Assembly: GCA_021826785.1 (NCBI GenBank)
Contig: JAKAYN010000015.1
Coordinates: 1 to 5,347, forward strand
Direction of reading: 5' to 3'
DNA length: 5,347 nucleotides
DNA from: Thermoplasmata archaeon
GTDB taxonomy: Archaea; Thermoplasmatota; Thermoplasmata; Thermoplasmatales; Thermoplasmataceae
In this document: positions 1 to 4,750 of the stretch, one piece after another
Position numbering within the stretch: the stretch's first letter is position 1
How the letters are laid out: the number at the start of each line of letters is the position of its first letter
Translations under genes and position numbers: made by a program
The notes under the pieces: generated by a model
Database searches by the model: none
The model's input: the letters and a program-made list of their open reading frames with translations, nothing else
What the model was told of the DNA's origin: nothing

Positions 1-19
1 TGCTTTAAAAGTTGATTAA

Positions 20-48
20 TATTATAAAATATAATAAATTTTATAATA
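20..48 (-). terminator. All-AT hairpin just downstream of the aCPSF2-like gene, possible terminator
   Basis: An 11-bp perfect inverted repeat (20-30 against 38-48) made only of A and T encloses a 7-nt loop. It begins 3 nt after the TAA stop (52-54) of the leftward nuclease gene. The position suits a transcript 3' end. However, an AU-only stem is weak at high temperature and no long U-tract follows it, so it could equally be an AT-rich promoter element of a neighbour lying beyond the window. The rest of 1-51 is featureless AT-rich sequence. Confidence 0.4.
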
Positions 49-51
49 AAT

Positions 52-1290
52 TTAGTTTATCTCAAATTCATGGCCATTGTACGGGAGTATAAAATCGTAT
101 TCTGGTAATGCCTCTTTTAGTTTTTCCCTCTGATCACCATGGCATAGAACTATCGTCTTTGGATCTATATCCTTTATGAATTTTACAAGGTCGCTATGGC
201 CAGCATGTGCTGATAAATCGAAGAAATCAACCTTCATTGCCGGTTTTATTGTTGCACCTGCTATCTTAATTGTGCCGGTTTCAATGAGGCTTCTGCCATT
301 TGTGCCCTCAACCTGGTAGCCAGTTAAAAATATGGCCGATTTAGGATCCTCTGAGAGTGAATCTATGTAGGCAATAACAGGACAGCCATCAAGCATGCCA
401 GACGTTGTTATAATTATACCAGCGTTCTCCACGGCTTCTTTTCTCATCCTCTTGTTCCTGACCTTTATAACTCTGCCCAGAGATTTTCTGAAAAGGGCGT
501 AATCCTTAAGAAAGCCAGGCGTATCAAGATATATCCTTGATATATCATTGCCCATGCCATCAACGTATATATTATAGTTCATATCGCGGAGTATCATGAT
601 CATCTCCTGCGTTCTGCCTATTGCAAAGGTTGGAAGTATAACCTTACCACCGTTGTCTATCGTTTCCTTTATGCTGTCCTTTAATCTTTTTATTACTTCA
701 TCACGGTTCTCGTGGTCTCTGCCTGCATAAGTACTCTCCATTATTAAAACGTCTGTTTTTACTGGTTTCGCGCCCTTTAAAAGGTTTGTGTCCCTTGTGT
801 AAAGATCACCGGTTATCATAAATGAGAATGAATCCTCAAAACGCCACATGCTTGAACCCGGTATATGACCTGCACTGTATGCCCTTGCGGTCATGTTATT
901 AAGTTCTATGTCCTCATTGTATCTCTCGGTTACAAGCGATCTAAAAAGATTTTCTATATCCTCCTCGTTGAATCTTTCAACATAGTTCTCAAGCCTCATT
1001 ATCTTCAATGAATCGTTTATTATTGGCACAACGCTGTTTGCAGTCATTGCAGTTGCATGCAGTTTTGCACCGTAATTATGGTAGTAAACCGGTAATGCAC
1101 CTGTGTGATCAAGGTGTGCATGTGTTATAAATATATCATTTACAGGCTCCGGTGGTAATGGATATTCCGGTGGCTTATCTGGTTCAACGCCGTAATCTAT
1201 CATTATTTTATCATTTTTATCCTCTATTTTTATTGCAAGCCTTCCTACTTCCTCAGCTCCTCCTAAAAATTTTACCTTCGTATTTATCAC
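52..1290 (-). CDS. aCPSF2-like beta-CASP ribonuclease (metallo-beta-lactamase fold)
   Basis: This is a predicted cytoplasmic zinc-dependent RNA nuclease (endo- and/or 5'-3' exonuclease) of the CPSF73/Ysh1-like group, acting in RNA processing or decay. The 412-residue protein carries the whole active-site set. The metallo-beta-lactamase motifs are D32 (IDYG), HAHLDH at 57-62, H142 (GHIPGS) and D162 (GDLY). The beta-CASP motifs are A at E185 (ESTY), B at H362 (SAHAGH) and C at H384 (HGD). The N-terminal FLGGAEEVGR is the CPSF-type opening, not the RNase J type. There are no N-terminal KH domains, so this is the short aCPSF2 form and not aCPSF1/FttA (about 640 residues), the termination factor. 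The GTG start directly abuts the TAG stop of the upstream MTAP gene in the same frame, so the two are probably co-transcribed and translationally coupled. A 7-nt Shine-Dalgarno match (AGGTGAT) overlaps that GTG, leaving the exact start uncertain by a few codons. The fold call is secure; the aCPSF2 subfamily is likely. Confidence 0.88.
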   Translation of the reverse strand: MINTKVKFLGGAEEVGRLAIKIEDKNDKIMIDYGVEPDKPPEYPLPPEPVNDIFITHAHLDHTGALPVYYHNYGAKLHATAMTANSVVPIINDSLKIMRLENYVERFNEEDIENLFRSLVTERYNEDIELNNMTARAYSAGHIPGSSMWRFEDSFSFMITGDLYTRDTNLLKGAKPVKTDVLIMESTYAGRDHENRDEVIKRLKDSIKETIDNGGKVILPTFAIGRTQEMIMILRDMNYNIYVDGMGNDISRIYLDTPGFLKDYALFRKSLGRVIKVRNKRMRKEAVENAGIIITTSGMLDGCPVIAYIDSLSEDPKSAIFLTGYQVEGTNGRSLIETGTIKIAGATIKPAMKVDFFDLSAHAGHSDLVKFIKDIDPKTIVLCHGDQREKLKEALPEYDFILPYNGHEFEIN

Positions 1291-1292
1291 CT
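1286..1292 (-). promoter_or_regulatory. Shine-Dalgarno-like AGGTGAT overlapping the nuclease start codon
   Basis: On the minus strand the junction reads TAG-GTG-ATA. The string AGGTGAT is a full 7-nt complement to the usual archaeal 16S rRNA 3' end (anti-SD ...ATCACCTCC). It overlaps both the MTAP stop and the proposed GTG start, instead of lying 5-9 nt before a start. At normal spacing downstream there is no ATG, GTG or TTG, only ACG, AAG and GTA codons. It may therefore hold terminating ribosomes in place for re-initiation at the GTG, or the match may be fortuitous. Confidence 0.4.
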
Positions 1293-2064
1293 ACGCTTTT
1301 GCATTTTCAAGCCTCAAAGAACATTTGCAGTTTCTTTGATCGTGAATTTTTGGGATAACCCTTGACAGTATTTTTGGAACCTTTTCCTCATTCTGCCTCA
1401 TTATATTAATAACCTCGTTTACATCAACGGGCTTTTCAGACCAGACATCATAATCTGTCACCGTTGCTATCATGCCGTAACACATTGCAAGCTCATCAGC
1501 AAGGTTTATCTCTGGAACAAGGGTCATGCCTATTATATCACCAAACTGCCTGAACATTTTTGATTCTGATCTTGTGGAAAATCTTGGACCCTCTATACAT
1601 ACATATGTTCCAGAACTGTGTATGTTATATCCTAAATCCAAGCCAGCATGATATGTAATATTTGATATATCATTGCAGAAAGGATCTGCCATGGATATAT
1701 GATAAACATCAGGGCCGTCATAATATGTTAATCTTCTTTTCCTTGTAAAATCTATAAACTGATCTGGTATAACAATGTCGCCAGGCCTGTAATCATCACG
1801 TAATGATCCAACTGCATTAAGGCCTATTACCCTTTCAACACCAAGCTTTTTAAGCGCCCATATGTTTGCATGATAATTTACCATGTGAGGTGGTATGTTA
1901 TGCTTTTTACCATGCCTTGGAATAAAAGCCACTTCAATACCAGATATCTCACCTATTTCTATCATGTCTGATGGCTTTCCATATGGAGTTTCAACATCAA
2001 CCTTCTTGACATTTTCCATTATATTGTAAAGACCACTGCCACCGATTATTCCAATACTAGCCAT
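1291..2064 (-). CDS. mtnP: S-methyl-5'-thioadenosine phosphorylase (MTAP)
   Basis: This enzyme phosphorolyses 5'-methylthioadenosine, the by-product of polyamine synthesis and other S-adenosylmethionine use, to adenine and 5-methylthioribose-1-phosphate in the cytoplasm. It feeds methionine and adenine salvage. The 257-residue length is normal for the family. Visible signatures are the phosphate loop GGSGLY (8-13), PRHGKKH (49-55), NAVGS (83-87), EGPRFSTR (158-165), GMTLVPE (179-185) and VTDYDVW (202-208). Within the last, D204 and D206 mark 6-amino purine specificity, as in human MTAP, as opposed to the Asn of guanosine/inosine-type PNPs. A C-terminal CKC (246-248) matches the CxC motif known from thermostable archaeal MTAPs, where it helps form disulfides. 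The ATG start gives the classical opening and an in-frame stop lies six codons upstream, so no longer start is possible. It is the first gene of a two-gene unit with the nuclease, apparently driven by its own promoter in the gap before the aldo/keto reductase end. Confidence 0.94.
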   Translation of the reverse strand: MASIGIIGGSGLYNIMENVKKVDVETPYGKPSDMIEIGEISGIEVAFIPRHGKKHNIPPHMVNYHANIWALKKLGVERVIGLNAVGSLRDDYRPGDIVIPDQFIDFTRKRRLTYYDGPDVYHISMADPFCNDISNITYHAGLDLGYNIHSSGTYVCIEGPRFSTRSESKMFRQFGDIIGMTLVPEINLADELAMCYGMIATVTDYDVWSEKPVDVNEVINIMRQNEEKVPKILSRVIPKIHDQRNCKCSLRLENAKA

Positions 2065-2103
2065 GTTAATCCCTGAATGTTAGTTAATACCTAATTCAAT
2101 AAT

Positions 2104-2113
2104 GATATTTATC
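2104..2113 (-). promoter_or_regulatory. Probable TATA box for the MTAP-nuclease unit
   Basis: GATAAATATC on the minus strand lies 40-49 nt before the MTAP ATG. With the usual archaeal spacing of about 25 nt to the start point, it predicts a short leader of roughly 15-20 nt. No TATA-like string sits at the -29 to -22 position used by the other genes here. The leader contains AGGGAT just before the ATG, which is at best a weak ribosome binding site. Confidence 0.45.
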
Positions 2114-2133
2114 CATTTCTAATATATGTTGTT

Positions 2134-2154
2134 AAAAATATATGCTGATAAAAA
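2134..2154 (-). terminator. Possible T-tract termination region after the aldo/keto reductase
   Basis: On the minus strand, two runs of five T (2154-2150 and 2138-2134) follow the reductase TAA (2168-2170) by 13-34 nt. Short U-tracts are typical archaeal termination signals. The region also overlaps the upstream side of the MTAP promoter. It is AT-rich throughout, so the runs may be chance. Confidence 0.3.
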
Positions 2155-2167
2155 TTTTAATTGATGA

Positions 2168-3208
2168 TTAGAAAACAGCGTGTCTTATTCTGTTATACTG
2201 TGAATTAAAATTTACAATAAATTCTGATGCTATGCTTTCTATATCAATTATATCATTATCCGTTAATTTGATTTCAAGTGCGTTTATATCGTCTTCCAGC
2301 TGTTCCAGTTTTGTTGCACCTATTATTGGAACGACGGAAACTTTTTTCATCTCTGCCTTTTTAAGCATCCAGGCAAGTGCCAGCTGTGCCAGTTTAACAC
2401 CCTTGCCCTTTGCATATTCGTTTAGATCAGATAGTATTTTTATATTCTTTTTATCTGATAGGTATCTATCATTTAGCTCAGGCACAAAGGATGCCCTTGA
2501 TGTTTCGCTGTTATTATTTAAATATTTATCTGTTAATATGCCCTGGGCAAGCGGTATGTATGCCATTATACCCATGCCGTAGTTTCTTGAAATATCAAAT
2601 TTTTCAGATTCTATATCCCTTTCTATTAAATTGTATGGTTCCTGCATTGACAGTAACTTCATGTTTAATGCCTTAAACATTGCCGCAATATCCTTAATAT
2701 CATTGTAATGGAAATAGCTCTCCCCAAAGTAAAGTGCCTTTGAATCATCATTTATGATTTTAAATGCAGATACTGTTTCCTCTATTGGTGTTTCTGGATC
2801 GGGTCTGTGCATGTGCAGTATGTCTACATAATCAGTTTTTAACCTTTTTAATGATTCTTTTATCTGCCATAGAAGATACTTCTTTGATAAACCTGATGCA
2901 TTATTAAAATTCGCCATTTTGCCCATGAACTTTGTTGATATTACAATGCTTTCACGCTCGTAATCCTTTAATGCATCACCAAGTATAATTTCAGATAGGC
3001 CGGCATTCTCTGGATATATTGACCCATTGTAAACGTTTGCGGTATCAAAAAAATTTATGCCAAGATCGTATGCCTTTTTTATGATTTTTATTGATAGATC
3101 TTTGTCAACGTCATACCTAAAATTCTCATGTTTAACAGGCAGATGCCATGTCCCAAAACATAGCCTTGAAACCTTTAAGCCACTATCTCCAAACCTTATA
3201 TAATCCAT
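2168..3208 (-). CDS. Aldo/keto reductase (NADPH-dependent oxidoreductase)
   Basis: This is a predicted cytoplasmic TIM-barrel oxidoreductase that reduces aldehydes or ketones, or oxidises the matching alcohols or sugars, with NADP(H). The 346 residues fit the long AKR branch (COG0667, YajO/Kv-beta-like). The catalytic tetrad is complete: D55 (FFDTAN), Y60, K93 (STKF) and H134 (LHMHRPDPETPIEET). PLAQGILTDKY (219-229) and the C-terminal cofactor segment VVPIIGATKLEQLEDDI (292-308) are family hallmarks. Relative to the common NVYSxGxSE pattern there are a few extra residues after Y60 (NGSIYPENAGLSE), which may affect the substrate pocket. The ATG start opens with the standard MDYIRFGDSGLKVSRLCFGTW and sits 22-29 nt after a TATA-like element, as expected for a leaderless mRNA. 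It stands alone: the next gene leftwards has its own promoter, and the rightward neighbour is divergent. The substrate cannot be told from the sequence; sugar aldehyde or glyceraldehyde reduction is plausible but unproven. Confidence 0.93.
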   Translation of the reverse strand: MDYIRFGDSGLKVSRLCFGTWHLPVKHENFRYDVDKDLSIKIIKKAYDLGINFFDTANVYNGSIYPENAGLSEIILGDALKDYERESIVISTKFMGKMANFNNASGLSKKYLLWQIKESLKRLKTDYVDILHMHRPDPETPIEETVSAFKIINDDSKALYFGESYFHYNDIKDIAAMFKALNMKLLSMQEPYNLIERDIESEKFDISRNYGMGIMAYIPLAQGILTDKYLNNNSETSRASFVPELNDRYLSDKKNIKILSDLNEYAKGKGVKLAQLALAWMLKKAEMKKVSVVPIIGATKLEQLEDDINALEIKLTDNDIIDIESIASEFIVNFNSQYNRIRHAVF

Positions 3209-3229
3209 GATACATATTAAATGTATTTA

Positions 3230-3237
3230 ATAAATAA
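3230..3237 (-). promoter_or_regulatory. TATA-like element of the aldo/keto reductase gene
   Basis: TTATTTAT on the minus strand occupies -29 to -22 relative to the ATG. Transcription would then start at or within a few bases of the start codon. It lies in the 83-bp divergent promoter region shared with the small membrane protein gene. AT-rich context makes any single box uncertain, but the spacing matches the other genes. Confidence 0.5.
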
Positions 3238-3262
3238 TTTTTCAATGGCAAAAAATCCCAAA

Positions 3263-3274
3263 AATTATAATAAT
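3263..3274 (+). promoter_or_regulatory. TATA-like element of the small membrane protein gene
   Basis: AATTATAATAAT lies 18-29 nt before the GTG at 3292. This supports GTG over the internal ATG at 3319 as the start of a leaderless mRNA. About 25 bp separate it from the divergent element of the aldo/keto reductase, close enough for one regulator to affect both. Confidence 0.5.
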
Positions 3275-3291
3275 GTTTTTAATAACGAATC

Positions 3292-3654
3292 GTGGCGGAC
3301 GCAAGATTAAGATATGGTATGGCAATTCTTGGCTCATTGATAATTATTATATCTGCTTTAATAACATTGCTTGGCATATTTATAGCAGGCCTCTCCGGCT
3401 TTGCGGCATTGATAACTTTTAATCCAGCAGGATTTCCGTTGATAGGCGCCGGTATAATTTCAGCGATAATACCCGTTGTTTGGATAGTACTTGCTTATAT
3501 AATTTATAAGATAGCAAGCACTGGTGGATCAAAAGGCAAGGCCGCTAATGGATTCGCAATCATTGTTCTTTCGATACTGATCTTCGTGCTTGGAGGTGGT
3601 TTTGTAATAGGCCCTGTGCTTTGCTGTATATCTGGTGTATTACTTATACTCTAG
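3292..3654 (+). CDS. Small glycine-rich integral membrane protein of unknown function
   Basis: I do not recognise a named function. The 120 residues form three, perhaps four, hydrophobic segments: about 10-32, 48-72 and 87-119. The last could be one long helix or two short ones broken at GGG (101-103). A short basic loop (SKGKAANG, about 80-87) lies between segments two and three. Glycine, alanine and isoleucine dominate, and the final GGGFVIGPVLCCISGVLLIL region resembles the repeated G-rich helices of small bacterial and archaeal DUF4064-type proteins; this is a resemblance only. A vicinal Cys pair (C111, C112) sits in the last helix. There is no signal peptide, enzyme motif or metal site. 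GTG is preferred as start because a TATA-like box sits at leaderless distance; ATG at 3319 (residue 10) is the alternative and would lose only a short polar N-terminus. It is followed by a separately promoted cupin gene. Confidence 0.75.
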   Translation: MADARLRYGMAILGSLIIIISALITLLGIFIAGLSGFAALITFNPAGFPLIGAGIISAIIPVVWIVLAYIIYKIASTGGSKGKAANGFAIIVLSILIFVLGGGFVIGPVLCCISGVLLIL

Positions 3655-3659
3655 AAAGA

Positions 3660-3667
3660 TTTATTAT
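3660..3667 (+). promoter_or_regulatory. TATA-like element of the cupin gene
   Basis: TTTATTAT spans -28 to -21 from the cupin ATG, the leaderless spacing seen for its neighbours. It overlaps a perfect 12-bp palindrome, TTATTATAATAA (3664-3675), lying between the box and the start codon. That could be an operator, though an AT-only palindrome in AT-rich DNA may be chance. Confidence 0.45.
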
Positions 3668-3687
3668 TATAATAAAAATATAAAATC

Positions 3688-4065
3688 ATGAGGCATGGAA
3701 ATATAAGCGATGTTAAAAGCAACGATGTTACCTTTGGAAGGTCACATGATGTAAAGATAAGATGGCTCGTCACCAAGGATGATGTAAAGGACTATGCTGT
3801 TAGAAAGTTTACTGTTAAACCAGGTGGATTAATATCGCATCATTATCATAAGTATGTTGAAACTTTAGTTATATTAAATGGAACCTGCAGAATATGCGTT
3901 GAAAACAAAAAAATGGATCTAAAAAATGGTGATTTTATATTTGTGGACAGCATGGAAAAGCATGAGATAATTAATCCAGGAAACATTGATCTTGAATTTT
4001 TATGCATTATAAACTATCCAGAGGATATGGAAATAAAAACAATTGATAAAGGCTGCTTTGATTAA
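3688..4065 (+). CDS. Single-domain cupin protein
   Basis: This is a small beta-barrel protein of 125 residues with one conserved cupin domain and probably one bound metal ion (Fe, Mn, Zn or Ni). Cupin motif 1, G(X)5HXH(X)3-4E(X)6G, is exact: G46, H52, H54, E58 and G65. Motif 2 keeps H92 and N96 of G(X)5PXG(X)2H(X)3N, starting at G81, but PxG is replaced by D87-S88-M89. All four metal ligands (H52, H54, E58, H92) are present. The length leaves no room for a DNA-binding or second catalytic domain. No signal peptide is seen, so it is cytoplasmic. Families with this layout include isomerases, dioxygenases, decarboxylases and ligand-binding proteins, and the sequence does not decide among them. 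It has its own promoter-like box, a T7 run follows its stop, and the next gene is a molybdoenzyme 50 bp on. A functional link to that enzyme is possible but not shown. Confidence 0.9.
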   Translation: MRHGNISDVKSNDVTFGRSHDVKIRWLVTKDDVKDYAVRKFTVKPGGLISHHYHKYVETLVILNGTCRICVENKKMDLKNGDFIFVDSMEKHEIINPGNIDLEFLCIINYPEDMEIKTIDKGCFD

Positions 4066-4072
4066 TTAATAA

Positions 4073-4079
4073 TTTTTTT
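4073..4079 (+). terminator. T7 run after the cupin gene
   Basis: Seven consecutive T residues begin 7 nt after the cupin TAA. Such U-tracts are the basic archaeal termination signal. This is the longest one in the window's intergenic gaps, so the cupin and the next gene are probably separate transcripts, at least in part. Confidence 0.45.
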
Positions 4080-4086
4080 AATAAAC

Positions 4087-4094
4087 ATTTAATT
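4087..4094 (+). promoter_or_regulatory. TATA-like element of the molybdopterin oxidoreductase gene
   Basis: ATTTAATT spans -29 to -22 from the ATG at 4116, after the cupin T7 run. The spacing matches a leaderless start. The match to a canonical archaeal TATA box is only partial. Confidence 0.35.
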
Positions 4095-4115
4095 TCATGT
4101 TTTTAATTCTTTACC

Positions 4116-4727
4116 ATGGAAAAGATCGAGGTAAAAAATCCAGGTCAAGTCTATGGAAGGAATTTTATAATATATGAGGCTCTTGGAGAGCCTGTAATAA
4201 AAAAGGATGAATGGACCTTAAAGGTTTACGGTCACGTTAAAAAAGAATTAACATACACTTTCAATGACCTTGAAAGCATGCCCCAAGAGCATTACATAGC
4301 TGATTTTAACTGTGTTACAAAGTGGAGTATAAAGGATGTAGAATGGCAGGGGCCATCATTAAAAAAGATAATTAATGACTCTGGGCCGGATGATCAGTGT
4401 ACATGGGTCATGTTTGAATGCGCTGATGGTTATGATGCACCCGTTCCACTGGAAGATGCACTTGATGATAGATCAATAATAGCAATAAAAATGAATAATG
4501 AGTATCTAAGCGTAGAGCAGGGTTTTCCAGCAAGGCCGTTTATACCTTCTCTGTATGGCTGGAAGAGTGCTAAATGGCTCACAGGTATAAGACTCATGCA
4601 TGACTATGAAGATGGATACTGGGAAATGTACGGCTATCACCAGCGCGGTAATGTGGAATTGGAGGAAAGGTTTAAGGGCTTTTCATGGAAATTCTTTAAA
4701 AGATCGTCAAAACTAAAAAAGGAATAA
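4116..4727 (+). CDS. Sulfite-oxidase-family molybdopterin oxidoreductase, minimal cytoplasmic form
   Basis: This is a predicted Mo-cofactor enzyme of the sulfite oxidase fold (COG2041; YedY/MsrP-related). It probably carries out oxygen-atom transfer on a small sulfur compound or another oxo substrate. The 203 residues hold only the Moco-binding domain. C66 in DFNCVTKWS (63-71) is the expected cysteine ligand to molybdenum. VEWQGPSLKKI (75-85) and the C-terminal GFPARPFIP...YGWKSAKWL (136-155) are family signatures for pterin binding. Absent are a Tat signal peptide, the C-terminal dimerisation domain and a heme b5 domain, so it is neither a typical periplasmic MsrP nor a eukaryotic sulfite oxidase; the electron partner is unknown. 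The ATG start gives a normal family N-terminus, and a lysine-rich tail ends it. A polytopic membrane protein that may be a TDT transporter starts 23 bp downstream. The family is secure; sulfite as the substrate is only a hypothesis. Confidence 0.92.
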   Translation: MEKIEVKNPGQVYGRNFIIYEALGEPVIKKDEWTLKVYGHVKKELTYTFNDLESMPQEHYIADFNCVTKWSIKDVEWQGPSLKKIINDSGPDDQCTWVMFECADGYDAPVPLEDALDDRSIIAIKMNNEYLSVEQGFPARPFIPSLYGWKSAKWLTGIRLMHDYEDGYWEMYGYHQRGNVELEERFKGFSWKFFKRSSKLKKE

Positions 4728-4730
4728 ATA
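4723..4730 (+). promoter_or_regulatory. TATA-like element of the right-end membrane protein gene
   Basis: AATAAATA spans -28 to -21 from the ATG at 4751 and overlaps the TAA stop of the molybdoenzyme gene. Together with the 23-bp gap, this allows either a separate leaderless transcript or read-through from upstream. Confidence 0.4.
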
Positions 4731-4750
4731 ATACATTTTAATAATGTGCT

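Noticed and set aside
52..1290. Nuclease as RNase J or aCPSF1/FttA
   Set aside because: The opening motif is CPSF-like and not RNase J-like, the C-terminal RNase J region is absent, and there are no KH domains as in aCPSF1.
1291..1293. TAG between MTAP and the nuclease as a pyrrolysine codon
   Set aside because: Both flanking proteins have normal family-like ends at the codon: the MTAP CxC tail before it and the nuclease N-terminus after it. Thermoplasmatales are not known to use pyrrolysine.
1152..1358. 68-codon plus-strand ORF across the start of the nuclease gene
   Set aside because: It lies opposite well-supported coding sequence with full catalytic motifs, and its protein has no family features. 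It is a reverse-strand shadow.
2232..2676. Two overlapping plus-strand ORFs (116 and 88 codons) inside the aldo/keto reductase
   Set aside because: They are antisense to a complete, motif-rich reductase. Their Ser/Phe/Ile-rich content is what antisense reading of this gene would give.
3688..4065. Cupin as a cysteine or thiol dioxygenase feeding sulfite to the next enzyme
   Set aside because: Thiol dioxygenases use a three-His site lacking the motif 1 glutamate. Here E58 is present and the protein is shorter than that family, so the link is not supported.
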